A program made the position numbers and the translations under genes. A stretch of 64,000 bases of DNA from CAIWHR01 sp963726765 (GTDB taxonomy: Bacteria > Pseudomonadota > Gammaproteobacteria > Burkholderiales > Casimicrobiaceae), in the NCBI GenBank assembly GCA_963726765.1, contig CAVSDH010000006.1, positions 372,001-436,000 of the forward strand, read 5' to 3'. A model generated the notes under the pieces. It did no database searches. It was not told the origin of the DNA and saw nothing but the letters and a program-made list of their open reading frames with translations. Of the stretch, positions 15,911-25,257 are shown piece by piece (the stretch's first letter is position 1; each line of letters opens with the position of its first letter).

Positions 15911-17277
15911 GTGTCGCACGTCGCCGCCGCGCGCCCGGCAACCCCGACGCGCGCCGAGGCATTTCGCTACTGGCTGAAGCTGGGTTTCGTGAGTTTCGGC
16001 GGGCCCGCGGGCCAGATCGCGATCATGCATCACGATCTCGTCGACCGGAAACGCTGGATCTCCGAGCGCCGCTTCCTCCACGCGCTCAATTACTGCATGG
16101 TGCTGCCTGGACCGGAAGCGCAGCAGCTCGCGACCTACATCGGTTGGCTCATGCACCGGACGTGGGGTGGCGTCATCGCGGGCGCGTTGTTCGTTCTGCC
16201 GTCCCTCGTCATCCTGATCGCGCTGTCGTGGCTTTACATGGCCTATGGCGACGTGCCGGCGGTGGCGGGCATTCTCTACGGGATGAAACCTGCCGTCGTC
16301 GCCATCGTGCTCCATGCGGCATGGCGAATCGGCAGGCGTTCGCTGACGCGGCCGACGCTTTGGGTCATCGCCACGGCTGCGTTCGTCGCGATTTTCGCGT
16401 TCGGCGTCCCGTTTCCCGTCATCATCGTCGCCGCCGGAGCAGTCGGCTACGCGGGCGGCATGATCGCGCCGCGAGAGTTCGCGGTCGGCGGGACGCATGG
16501 CGTGTCCGGCGGCGCGCATGCGACCGCCGTGATCGACGACGATACCCCGACGCCTTCGCACGCCCGCTTCCGGTGGACGCGGCTCGCCCTCGTCGTCGCG
16601 ATGTGCGGCGCCCTCTGGCTTTTTGCCCTGGCGATGCTGGTCGCGAGCTACGGGCCGGGCTCCACGTTGCCGCGGATGGGCTGGTTTTTCACGAAGGCGG
16701 CGCTGCTGACGTTCGGCGGCGCGTACGCGGTCCTGCCTTACGTGTTTCAGGGTGCCGTCGAGACCTACGCCTGGCTGACCCCCGTACAGATGATCGACGG
16801 ACTTGCGCTCGGCGAGACCACGCCGGGTCCGCTGATCATGGTCGTTGCCTTCGTCGGGTTCGTCGGAGGCTGGACCAAGGCGCTGTTCGGCGTGGAATCG
16901 CTGGCGCTGGCCGGCATTGCCGGCGCATGCGTCGCGACCTTCTTCACGTTCCTGCCGTCCTTTCTGTTCATCCTCGCGGGCGGGCCGCTGGTCGAGACGA
17001 CGCACGGCCAGCCGCGCTTCACCGCGCCGCTGTCCGCCATTACCGCGGCGGTCGTGGGCGTGATCGTCAACCTGGCGCTGTTCTTTGCCTGGCACGTCTT
17101 CTGGCCGCGCGGCTGGGAACGCGGAGACGGCACTGCGCGGTATCGATGGTGCGGGACTTGCCGTCGGCGTCATCGCCGCGCATCGCGCTGTTCCGCTTCA
17201 AGGCCGGCGTGATCGCAGTGATTCTCGCTTGCGGCGCGACCGGCCTCGCGCTGCGTCTGCTCCTCCCAGTATCATGA
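15911..17277 (+). CDS. chrA: Chromate transporter, C-terminus disrupted by two one-base insertions
   Basis: CHR-family membrane protein with two homologous halves (FVSFGGPAGQIAIMHHDLV near the N-terminus, LLTFGGAYAVLPYV in the second half). It is predicted to export chromate, though many family members have unknown substrates. Start GTG at 15911, 5 bp after moeA. Read literally it ends in a basic tail at 17212. Removing one G at 17115-17117 and one base near 17177-17181 restores a continuous hydrophobic end (LAVGVIAAIALFRFKAG to LLLPVS) and the stop at 17275-17277, giving 454 residues. Confidence 0.85.
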
Positions 17278-17306
17278 TGTTTTCGACCGCCGGAAGTCGC
17301 CGCGAC

Positions 17307-17963
17307 ATGTCCTCGCTGAAACATCTCATCGAACGCAACCGCGCATGGGCCGCCGATCTGCGCGCGCGCAACCCGGATTTCTTCACCGAACTCGCCGAAC
17401 AGCAGAAGCCGCGCTACCTGTGGATCGGCTGTTCGGACAGTCGGGTTCCGGCGAACGAGATCACGGGCCTCGCGCCCGGCGAGCTGTTCGTCCATCGCAA
17501 CGTCGCCAACGTCGTCGTGCACAGCGACCTCAACTGCCTGTCGGTGCTGCAATTCGCGGTGGAGGCGCTCAAGGTCGAGCACGTGATGGTCGTCGGCCAC
17601 TACGGCTGCGGCGGTGTGCACGCAGCGTTCGACGGCAAGCCGCTCGGCCTCATCGACAACTGGTTGCGTCACGTGCAGGACGTCGCGACACGCCACGCGA
17701 CGCTGCTCGAGCGGATTCCCGGCGAGGCGGCGCGCACCGACCGGCTCTGCGAGCTCAACGTCCTGGAACAGGTGGTGCACGTCGCGCGCACGACGATCGT
17801 GCAGGACGCGTGGCGTCGCGGCCAGCCGCTGACGCTGCATGCGTGGATCTACAGCCTGCGCGACGGCCTGGTGCGCGACCTCGGCCTCGAAGCCGACTCG
17901 CCGGTGACGCTGGCCGAGCTCTATCCCCGGGCGATTGCAGGCCTCGCGCGCGTCGCGGACTGA
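17307..17963 (+). CDS. can: Beta-class carbonic anhydrase
   Basis: Interconverts CO2 and bicarbonate. The zinc ligands are C42, H98 and C101, with the D44-R46 dyad in CSDSRVP and the GHYGCGG motif. I chose the ATG at 17307 (218 residues, the usual length) over ATGs at 17274 and 17277. It may supply bicarbonate for carbamoyl phosphate and fatty-acid synthesis, or deal with CO2 from formate oxidation. It is convergent with relA. Confidence 0.95.
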   Translation: MSSLKHLIERNRAWAADLRARNPDFFTELAEQQKPRYLWIGCSDSRVPANEITGLAPGELFVHRNVANVVVHSDLNCLSVLQFAVEALKVEHVMVVGHYGCGGVHAAFDGKPLGLIDNWLRHVQDVATRHATLLERIPGEAARTDRLCELNVLEQVVHVARTTIVQDAWRRGQPLTLHAWIYSLRDGLVRDLGLEADSPVTLAELYPRAIAGLARVAD

Positions 17964-17972
17964 TCGACGCTG

Positions 17973-20198
17973 TCAGCGGCGCGTCGCGGACACGACGCCC
18001 CGCACGTCGCGGACGAGCGTGAGCGCCCTCTGAAGCGCTTCGAGGCTCCGCACCTCCAGCGTGAATGCCATTCGGCTTCGCATGTCGCGCGTCAGTGTAT
18101 TGGCGGCCGTGACGTTGATGCGCTCGCGCGAGAACACCTCGGTGACGTCGCGCAGAAGTCCCTGGCGGTCGGCAGCTTCCAGCACGACGTCCACCGGGAA
18201 CACCTCGTCGCGCGGGGCGCCCCAATCCGCGGTGATCAGCCGTTCGGGCTCGCGCGCTCGAAGCCGCGCGACCGTCGTGCAGCTCGCGCGGTGGATCGTC
18301 ACGCCCTTGCCGCGCGTGACGAACCCGATGATGCTGTCCGGCGGCGCTGGCTTGCAGCATCGCGCGAGGACCGTCATCAGCCGGTCCACGCCGAGTACAC
18401 TGATGCCGCTTCCTGCGCCGGCCGCCTTGCTCCGGCGCAGCATGCCGTGCTCGAGGTCCGTCTCCTCCGCCTTCTCGGCCGCGGGCTGCACGACCGCCTT
18501 GATCGCGGCCTGGATCTGCCGCGTGTTGAGTTCCTCGCGGCCCACGGCGGCAAAGAGATCGTCCGATTTCTCGAATCCCGCCTTTGCCGCGACGGCGTCC
18601 AGATTGACCGCGGTCGCGCCGGCACGCGCCAGTTCGCGCTCGACGACGACGCGGCCATGCGCAAGCGTTTCCTCGAGCTGCTGCGCCTTGAACCACTGCC
18701 GGACTTTCGTGCGCGCCCGGTGGCTGGTCACGTAGCCCAGCTCGGCGTTGACCCAATCGCGGGAGGGGCCGCCCTGCTTCGCCGCGACGATCTCTACGCG
18801 CTGACCGTTCTTCAGCACGGTATTGAGCGGCGCCATCGCGCCGTCGACGCGCGCGCCGCGGCAGCGGTGGCCGAGGCTCGTGTGCACGGCGTAGGCGAAG
18901 TCGACGGGCGTCGCGCCGCGCGGCAGGTCGACGACCTTGCCCTGCGGCGTCAGCACGTAGATCGTGTCGGTGAAGAGGCTGGTGCGGAACGCGCTCAGCC
19001 ATTCCGAGGATCCCGCGACGTCGTCCTTCCAGTCGAGCACCTGGCGCAGCCAGGCAATCCGGTCCTCGAACGCCGGATCGCGGCGCATGCCCTTCTGCCC
19101 CGCTTCCTTGTAGCGCCAGTGCGCGGCGACGCCGTACTCCGAGTGCTGGTGCATCTCCACCGTGCGGATCTGCACCTCGAGTGACTTGCCCTCCGGTCCG
19201 ATGACCGCGGTGTGCAGCGAGCGGTAGCTGTTGGCCTTCGGTTTCGCGATGTAGTCGTCGAATTCGCCCGGAAGCGGCGTCCACTCGTGGTGGACGATGC
19301 CGAGTGCCGCGTAGCAGTCGCGGACGTCGTCGACGAGTACGCGCACCGCCCGGATGTCGTAGAGCGCCTCGATGCCCACCTCCTTGCGCCGCATCTTCTT
19401 CCAGATGCTGTAGATGTGCTTCGGTCGGCCCGTGACGTCGGCCCTGATGCCGGCGTCCGCGAGCTCGCGCCGCAGGAGCAGGATGACGCTCTCGATGTAA
19501 CGCTCGCGGTCGGCGCGCCGCTCGTCGAGCATCCTGGCGATGGCCTTGTATGCGTCCGGTTCGAGCGCGCGCAGGCTCAGGTCTTCGAGCTCCCACTTGA
19601 GCTGCCACACGCCGAGGCGACTGGCCAGCGGCGCGAAGAGGTCCTGGACTTCGCGGGCGGCACGCTCGCGTGCCGACGCGAGCGCCGCGCCGCCCGCGAC
19701 GAGATAGCGCAATGCGTGCGTACGTTCGGCGAGCTTGATCAGAACGACCCGAATGTCCTCCACCATCGCGAGGAGCATCTTGCGCAGGCGCTCGGCCTGC
19801 GCGGCGCGCTCCTCGGCGTCGCCGGTGGCGGGCAGTGCGCGAATCTCGTCCATGCGCGCCACGCCGGCAACGAGTGCGGCGACGTCGGCGCCAAAGCGCT
19901 GCGCAACCTCATCTCCGTCATAATTCTTGGCTGCCGTGAGGCCGATGAGCATCGCGGCGCGAACGGTCGCCGCGTCGAGCTTGAGTCCGGCGACAATCGC
20001 GGACGTGCCTGCCGCATGCCGCGCCATCGGCTCGCCGTCGCGGGAGAGCAGATCGGCACCGATCGAGCATGCGTGCGCATGTGCGGCGCGAAACGATGCA
20101 ACCTCGTCGCCGGAGTAGGTGCCGGAGAGTGCATCGAGCCAGGCCGCAGTTCCGGACAAGGCGCCCGCGTCGGCGTCCGTGCGCAAAGATGCCGTCAT
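17973..20198 (-). CDS. relA: GTP pyrophosphokinase RelA
   Basis: Stringent-response (p)ppGpp synthetase, 741 residues. The N-terminal HD domain lacks the HD metal motif and reads like RelA proteins without hydrolase activity. The synthetase domain (about 245-370) has GRPKHIYSIWKKM, YDIRAVRVLV and the acidic EFDD motif of monofunctional RelA rather than the RxKD of SpoT. A TGS domain (around 400-465) and a C-terminal ACT domain (last 75 residues) follow. It lies 45 bp downstream of glmM on the same strand. Confidence 0.93.
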   Translation of the reverse strand: MTASLRTDADAGALSGTAAWLDALSGTYSGDEVASFRAAHAHACSIGADLLSRDGEPMARHAAGTSAIVAGLKLDAATVRAAMLIGLTAAKNYDGDEVAQRFGADVAALVAGVARMDEIRALPATGDAEERAAQAERLRKMLLAMVEDIRVVLIKLAERTHALRYLVAGGAALASARERAAREVQDLFAPLASRLGVWQLKWELEDLSLRALEPDAYKAIARMLDERRADRERYIESVILLLRRELADAGIRADVTGRPKHIYSIWKKMRRKEVGIEALYDIRAVRVLVDDVRDCYAALGIVHHEWTPLPGEFDDYIAKPKANSYRSLHTAVIGPEGKSLEVQIRTVEMHQHSEYGVAAHWRYKEAGQKGMRRDPAFEDRIAWLRQVLDWKDDVAGSSEWLSAFRTSLFTDTIYVLTPQGKVVDLPRGATPVDFAYAVHTSLGHRCRGARVDGAMAPLNTVLKNGQRVEIVAAKQGGPSRDWVNAELGYVTSHRARTKVRQWFKAQQLEETLAHGRVVVERELARAGATAVNLDAVAAKAGFEKSDDLFAAVGREELNTRQIQAAIKAVVQPAAEKAEETDLEHGMLRRSKAAGAGSGISVLGVDRLMTVLARCCKPAPPDSIIGFVTRGKGVTIHRASCTTVARLRAREPERLITADWGAPRDEVFPVDVVLEAADRQGLLRDVTEVFSRERINVTAANTLTRDMRSRMAFTLEVRSLEALQRALTLVRDVRGVVSATRR

Positions 20199-20243
20199 CG
20201 CCGGATTATAGCGACGATGCGCGCCGGGTCGTCCTGGCTTACC

Positions 20244-21609
20244 TCAGTCCGCTGCCGCGGCGAGCGACGCCGCGATCGTCTCGGCGACGCGCTCTGCGCA
20301 GGTGTCGGCAGTGGCGCGGTCCTTCGCCTCGACCATCACGCGCAGTACCGGTTCGGTCCCCGACGGGCGCAACAGGATGCGCCCCAGGCTGCCTAGCGAC
20401 GCCCGGGCATCGGCCTCCGCGGCACGAATCGCGGCGCTGCCCTTCCAGTCGAATCCTTTCGGCAACCGGACGTTGATGAGGCGTTGCGGGAACAGCGTGA
20501 CCGGCGCCGCTGCGGCCGCGAGCGTGGTCTTCTGGCCGTTGAGCGCACGCAGCACCGCAAGCGCGGCGACGATCGCGTCGCCCGTCGTGTGCTTGTCGAG
20601 GCAGAGCAGGTGCCCGGAGTTCTCGCCGCCCAGCTGCCAACCTTTCTCGTTCATTTTTTCCAGCACGTAGCGGTCGCCCACCGCAGCGCGCTCGAGCTCA
20701 ATGCCCTCGCGTGTCAACGCCTGCTCGAACCCCAGATTGCTCATCTGCGTGCCCACCACGCCACCGGACAATGCCCCGCGACTGCGGTAATCCATCGCGA
20801 TCACGTAGAGCAGCTCATCGCCGTCGTAGAGACGACCGTCGCGATCGGCCATCACCAGCCGGTCGCCGTCGCCGTCGAGCGCGATGCCGATATCGGCTCG
20901 ATGGAGGAGCACGGCCTGCCGCAGGTGTTCCGGGTGCGTCGCGCCGACCTCCGCGTTGATGTTCATTCCGTCCGGCTCTGCACCCACCGGGATCACTTCG
21001 GCGCCCAGCTCGTGGAACACCGGCGGGGCAACGTGATAAGCCGGCGCCGTTCGCGCAGTCGACGACGATGCGCCAGCCTTTCAGGTCCTGTTCGTTCGGA
21101 AACGTGCTCTTGCAGAACTCGACGTAGCGTCCCGCCGCATCGTCGATGCGGCGCGCCTTGCCGAGATCGGCCGAGCGGACGCAGGCGAGCGGCAGCGCCA
21201 TCGTGCGTTCGATCGCCTGCTCCACGTTGTCGGGGAGCTTCGCGCCGGTCGCACCGAAGAACTTGATTCCGTTGTCGTCGAAAGGGTTGTGCGATGCGCT
21301 GACGACGATGCCCGCGGAAAGGCGGAGCGCTCGCGTGAGGTACGCGACCGCCGGAGTCGGCAGCGGACCCGAAAGATAGACGTCGACGCCGGCTGCGGAC
21401 AACCCCGATTCGAGCGCGGCCTCGAGCATGTATCCCGAGATTCGCGTGTCCTTGCCGATCAGCACCGCTGGGCGAGTTCCCGCGCGCGCCGGCTCGGCTG
21501 CGAGCACGCGGCCCGCCGCCCAGCCCAGCTTCAACACGAGTTCGGGCGTGATCGGGGCCTCGCCGACCCGGCCGCGCACGCCGTCCGTGCCGAAGTATTG
21601 TCGCGTCAT
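20244..21609 (-). CDS. glmM: Phosphoglucosamine mutase, frame disrupted at 21038-21039
   Basis: Converts glucosamine-6-phosphate to glucosamine-1-phosphate for peptidoglycan precursors; normally essential. The N-terminal part (TRQYFGTDGVRG, active-site SASHNPFDDNGIKFFG) reads from 21609, and the rest (FHELGAEVIPVGAEPDG, metal loop DGDGDR, phosphate loop RPSGTEPVLRVM) reads in another frame to 20244. Dropping one T of a TT pair (21038-21039) gives DCANGAGYHVAPPVFHELG and an intact protein of 454 residues. An essential gene broken this way points to sequence error. Confidence 0.92.
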
Positions 21610-21613
21610 GACA

Positions 21614-22444
21614 TCAGCCTTGAAGTACCGCGCGCCACACCTTCAGCGCATCCACCGTTTCGCGCACATCGTGCACCCTCACGATGGCAGCACCGCGCGC
21701 GACCGCCGCCAGCGCCGCCGCAAGGCTCGCGGGCATCCGTTCGTCGACCGGCCGACCGGTGATCGCTCCCAGCGACGACTTGCGCGACAGGCCCGCGAGC
21801 ACCGGATAACCTGCCGCCGCAAGCTCCGGCAACGCGCGCAACAACGCAAGATTATGCGCCAGCGTCTTGCCGAAGCCAAAGCCGGGATCGACGACGATTC
21901 GTTCGCGCACGATTCCTGCCGCCTCGCAGGCCTGTGCGCGTGCAATGAGAAATGCGCGAACTTCGGCGACGACGTCGCCGTAGTGCGGCGCACGCTGCAT
22001 CGTTTCCGGCTCGCCCTGCATGTGGACGAGGCAGACCGCGGCCTGCGATCCCGCCACGACATCCAGCGCCCCCGGACCCATCAGAGCGCCGACGTCGTTG
22101 ATCATTGCAACCCCCGCGGCGATCGCCGCGCGCATGACGGCGGGCCGGCGCGTGTCCGCCGACACGACGAGGCCGTCGCCCGAGAGCGCCTCGATCACCG
22201 GCACCACGCGGCGCAACTCTTCCGCTTCGGAGACGGGCGCGGCGCCGGGACGCGTCGACTCGCCGCCAACGTCGATCACGTCGGCGCCATCGGCCGCCAT
22301 CTGCCGTGCGTGGGCCAGGGCGCGCGCCAGGTCGGCGTGCCGCCCGCCATCGTGGAAGGAGTCGGGCGTGACGTTCAGGATCCCCATCACGCGCGGCAAC
22401 GCAAGGTCGAACTGGTGCGTGCCGCAGCGGAGAACGGCGTTCAT
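21614..22444 (-). CDS. folP: Dihydropteroate synthase
   Basis: Folate pathway enzyme joining p-aminobenzoate to dihydropterin pyrophosphate; the sulfonamide target. The 276-residue product shows GILNVTPDSFHDGG, DVGGESTRPGA, INDVGA, DPGFGFGKT and GLSRKSSLG. The ATG at 22444 suits the family start. It lies between ftsH and glmM, the common betaproteobacterial order, 4 bp before glmM. Confidence 0.97.
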   Translation of the reverse strand: MNAVLRCGTHQFDLALPRVMGILNVTPDSFHDGGRHADLARALAHARQMAADGADVIDVGGESTRPGAAPVSEAEELRRVVPVIEALSGDGLVVSADTRRPAVMRAAIAAGVAMINDVGALMGPGALDVVAGSQAAVCLVHMQGEPETMQRAPHYGDVVAEVRAFLIARAQACEAAGIVRERIVVDPGFGFGKTLAHNLALLRALPELAAAGYPVLAGLSRKSSLGAITGRPVDERMPASLAAALAAVARGAAIVRVHDVRETVDALKVWRAVLQG

Positions 22445-22461
22445 TTCCCGAGCCGGTAACG

Positions 22462-22488
22462 AAAAAGGGGCGTGCGCGCGCACGCCCC
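22462..22488 (-). terminator. Rho-independent terminator after ftsH
   Basis: A GC-rich 10-bp inverted repeat (22467-22476 with 22479-22488) is followed on the minus strand by five T residues (22462-22466). It sits between the ftsH stop and the folP start, so ftsH transcripts can end here and folP-glmM may be expressed only by read-through or from another promoter. Confidence 0.85.
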
Positions 22489-22509
22489 CCGATTCACCGT
22501 CCGTTCGCC

Positions 22510-24399
22510 TCAGGCCGGAGTTGCCGACGGCGCGGCGTCCGGTCCGGGTGTTGCGCCGGGCGCCGACGAGCCTGCGCCCGACTGCGACGGCTTGGGCGGC
22601 CGCGGCGGCAGGCCGGCCATGATGTCGGATATCTGGTCGCTGTCGATCGTCTCGAGCTCGAGCAGCGCCTTTGCCATCGCCTCGACCTTGTCCCGGTTGT
22701 CCTCGATCAGCTTGCGCGCAACCGCGTACTGCTGGTCGATGATCTTCCGGATCTCGCTGTCGACCTTGCGCATCGTCTCTTCGGACACGTTCTTGTGCGT
22801 CGTGATCGAGCGGCCAAGAAACACTTCACCCTCGTTCTCGGCGTAGACCATCGGTCCCAGCAGGTCGGACATCCCATAGCGGGTGACCATGTTGCGCGCG
22901 AGCTCGGTCGCACGCTCGAAATCGTTCGACGCGCCGGTCGTCATCTGGTTCATGAAGATCTCTTCGGCGATGCGACCGCCGAACAGCACCGCGATCAGGT
23001 TCAGCATGTGATTGCGGTCGAGGCTGTAGCGGTCCTGCTCGGGCAGCTGCATCGTGACGCCCAGCGCGCGGCCGCGGGGAATGATCGTCACCTTGTGGAC
23101 CGGGTCCGTCTTGGGCAGGAGGCGGGCGACGATTGCGTGTCCGGACTCATGGTAGGCGGTGTTGCGCCGCTCTTCCTCGGGCATGACGATCGAGCGGCGC
23201 TCGGCACCCATAATGATCTTGTCCTTCGCCATCTCGAAGTCGTCCATGTCGACAAGGCGCTTGTTGCGCCGCGCCGCGAACAGCGCGGCTTCGTTGACGA
23301 GGTTGGCGAGGTCGGCGCCCGAGAATCCGGGCGTGCCGCGCGCGATGATCTCGGCCTTTACGTCGGTCGCCATCGGCACCTTGCGCATGTGGACGAGCAG
23401 GATCTGCTCGCGACCGCGGATGTCGGGCAGCGGGACCACCACCTGCCGGTCGAAGCGTCCGGGGCGCATCAGCGCGGGATCCAGCACGTCGGGCCGGTTT
23501 GTCGCGGCGATCACGATGACGCCGGCGTTGCCCTCGAATCCGTCCATTTCGACCAGCAACTGGTTCAGCGTCTGTTCGCGCTCGTCGTTGCCGCCGCCGA
23601 GACCGGCGCCGCGCTGGCGGCCTACCGCGTCGATTTCATCGATGAACACGATGCACGGTGCGTTCTTCTTCGCCTGTTCGAACATGTCGCGCACGCGGGC
23701 GGCGCCGACACCGACGAACATCTCGACGAAGTCGGAGCCCGAGATCGAGAAGAACGGGACCTTCGCCTCGCCGGCGATCGCCTTGGCGAGCAACGTCTTG
23801 CCGGTGCCCGGCGAGCCGACCATCAGCACTCCGCGCGGGATGCGCCCCCCGAGCTTCTGGAACTTCGTCGGGTCGCGCAGGAACTCCACCAGCTCGGAGA
23901 CTTCCTCCTTCGCCTCGTCGCAGCCCGCGACGTCCGCGAACGTGACGGTGTTGTTCGACTCGTCCAGCATCTTCGCCTTGCTCTTGCCGAAGCTGAACGC
24001 GCCGCCGCGCCCGCCGCCCTGCATCTGGCGCATGAAGAAGATCCAGACCCCGATCAGGAGCAGCATCGGGAACCACGAGATGAACACCTGGGCGAGGAAC
24101 GATTGCTCTTCGTCCTGCTTGCTGTCGACCCGGACGTTGTTCTTGAGGAGGTCGCTCACCATCCACAGGTCGTTCGGACTGTAGGTGACGAACTTCTTCT
24201 TGTCCGCGGAGGATGTCCAGACGATCTTGCGGCCCTCGATCTGCGCCGATTCGACGCCGCCCGAACGCACCTTGTCCATGAATTCGGAATAGGGGATCGT
24301 GTCGCGCGTCGTCTGCCGCGAGTCGAACTGCTTGACCACGGTCAGCACCACGAGCCCGATCACGAGCCAGATGCCGATGTTCTTGAGAAGATTGTTCAA
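22510..24399 (-). CDS. ftsH: ATP-dependent zinc metalloprotease FtsH
   Basis: Membrane-anchored AAA+ protease that degrades misfolded membrane proteins and regulatory proteins. The 629-residue product has an N-terminal transmembrane helix (about 5-24), a second near 107-124, Walker A GSPGTGKT, Walker B IVFIDEID, and the zinc motif HESGH, with a Pro/Ala-rich tail. The start is TTG at 24399 with AAGGAG upstream; its TTGA overlaps the stop of a short upstream ORF. A TAGAAT -10-like box lies near 24487-24492. Confidence 0.97.
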   Translation of the reverse strand: MNNLLKNIGIWLVIGLVVLTVVKQFDSRQTTRDTIPYSEFMDKVRSGGVESAQIEGRKIVWTSSADKKKFVTYSPNDLWMVSDLLKNNVRVDSKQDEEQSFLAQVFISWFPMLLLIGVWIFFMRQMQGGGRGGAFSFGKSKAKMLDESNNTVTFADVAGCDEAKEEVSELVEFLRDPTKFQKLGGRIPRGVLMVGSPGTGKTLLAKAIAGEAKVPFFSISGSDFVEMFVGVGAARVRDMFEQAKKNAPCIVFIDEIDAVGRQRGAGLGGGNDEREQTLNQLLVEMDGFEGNAGVIVIAATNRPDVLDPALMRPGRFDRQVVVPLPDIRGREQILLVHMRKVPMATDVKAEIIARGTPGFSGADLANLVNEAALFAARRNKRLVDMDDFEMAKDKIIMGAERRSIVMPEEERRNTAYHESGHAIVARLLPKTDPVHKVTIIPRGRALGVTMQLPEQDRYSLDRNHMLNLIAVLFGGRIAEEIFMNQMTTGASNDFERATELARNMVTRYGMSDLLGPMVYAENEGEVFLGRSITTHKNVSEETMRKVDSEIRKIIDQQYAVARKLIEDNRDKVEAMAKALLELETIDSDQISDIMAGLPPRPPKPSQSGAGSSAPGATPGPDAAPSATPA

Positions 24400-24458
24400 A
24401 TGTCGCTCCTTGCGCTGCCTTCCGGCTGCCGCGGGTCGCTGATCGATTTGCGGCCCAT
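24396..24458 (-). CDS. Short upstream ORF overlapping the ftsH start (20 codons)
   Basis: An ATG at 24458 with a strong GGGAGG site upstream opens a 20-codon frame whose TGA overlaps the ftsH TTG start (TTGA). The peptide is hydrophilic, rich in Ser, Arg and Pro, and not recognisable. The overlap would couple ftsH translation to reading of this frame. Whether it is conserved cannot be judged from one sequence. Confidence 0.4.
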   Translation of the reverse strand: MGRKSISDPRQPEGSARSDI

Positions 24459-24567
24459 GGCTGCCTCCCTGCGCTTCGAACCCTTGATTCTAGTCCTTCA
24501 TGACGGCCGAGGCCATCGCCGGGCGTCGCCCGCGTCTCCCAAAGGAGACACTTTGTGAAAAATATCC

Positions 24568-25209
24568 CTACTCGCGGACTTTCAGCCCCTTTGCCACCAG
24601 GTAAACCTCGCGGCTCCGGTCGCGCGATGCCTTTGGCTTGCGTACGTAGACTTTCTCGAAATCGCGCTGCAACTCCCGCTGGAACTCCGTGAACCCGCCG
24701 CCCTGAAACGCCTTGACGACGAGATTCCCGCCCGGTTGGACCCATCGCACCGCGAATTCGTGCGCCAGTTCGCCGAGGTGGACGGAGCGCGCCTGATCCG
24801 CCGATTCCACCCCCGAAAGATTGGGGGCAAGATCGGAAACGACAAGGTCGACCTTGCGGCCGCCAAGCGCCGCTTCCAGCGCCGAGAGTACGGACGACTC
24901 CCGAAAGTCGCCCTGCAGCATAAGCACGCCGGGGAGAGGCGCGATCGGAAGCAGGTCGAGCGCGATGATCCGCGCCTGCTTCCCGAGCTTCTCGCGAAGC
25001 ACCTGCGTCCAGCTCCCCGGCGCGGCGCCCAGGTCGACCACGCTGATTCCCGGCCGAAAGAGATGATCCTTGTCCGCAATCTCGAGCAGCTTGAACGCCG
25101 CGCGCGACCGATAGCCCAGACGGGTGGCTTCCTTGACCCAGTGGTCGTTGACGTGCTCGTCGATCCACGCCTTCACGAACCGGTTCTTCTTCGTGCGCTT
25201 TTCCACCAT
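24568..25209 (-). CDS. rlmE: 23S rRNA 2'-O-methyltransferase RlmE (FtsJ/RrmJ)
   Basis: Methylates the 2'-OH of U2552 in 23S rRNA during late 50S assembly. The 213-residue product has the SAM-binding VVDLGAAPGSW and the catalytic K-D-K-E set seen in RSRAAFKL, SDLAPNLSG, VVKAFQGGG and SREVYLVAKG. I chose the ATG at 25209, which fits the basic N-terminus of the family; two ATGs lie further upstream. It precedes ftsH as in E. coli and is divergent from yhbY. Confidence 0.95.
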   Translation of the reverse strand: MVEKRTKKNRFVKAWIDEHVNDHWVKEATRLGYRSRAAFKLLEIADKDHLFRPGISVVDLGAAPGSWTQVLREKLGKQARIIALDLLPIAPLPGVLMLQGDFRESSVLSALEAALGGRKVDLVVSDLAPNLSGVESADQARSVHLGELAHEFAVRWVQPGGNLVVKAFQGGGFTEFQRELQRDFEKVYVRKPKASRDRSREVYLVAKGLKVRE

Positions 25210-25257
25210 GTCCGGGCAACGCGCGCGAAATCGGGGCATCGCCGGTAAAATGCAGGG

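Noticed and set aside
17085..17306. N-terminal extension of the carbonic anhydrase
   Set aside because: The upstream in-frame codons are part of the frame-disrupted chrA end. Family proteins start at the equivalent of 17307.
17973..20198. Bifunctional SpoT-type synthase/hydrolase
   Set aside because: The HD metal-binding motif is missing and the synthetase has the EFDD motif of RelA, so hydrolase activity is not expected.
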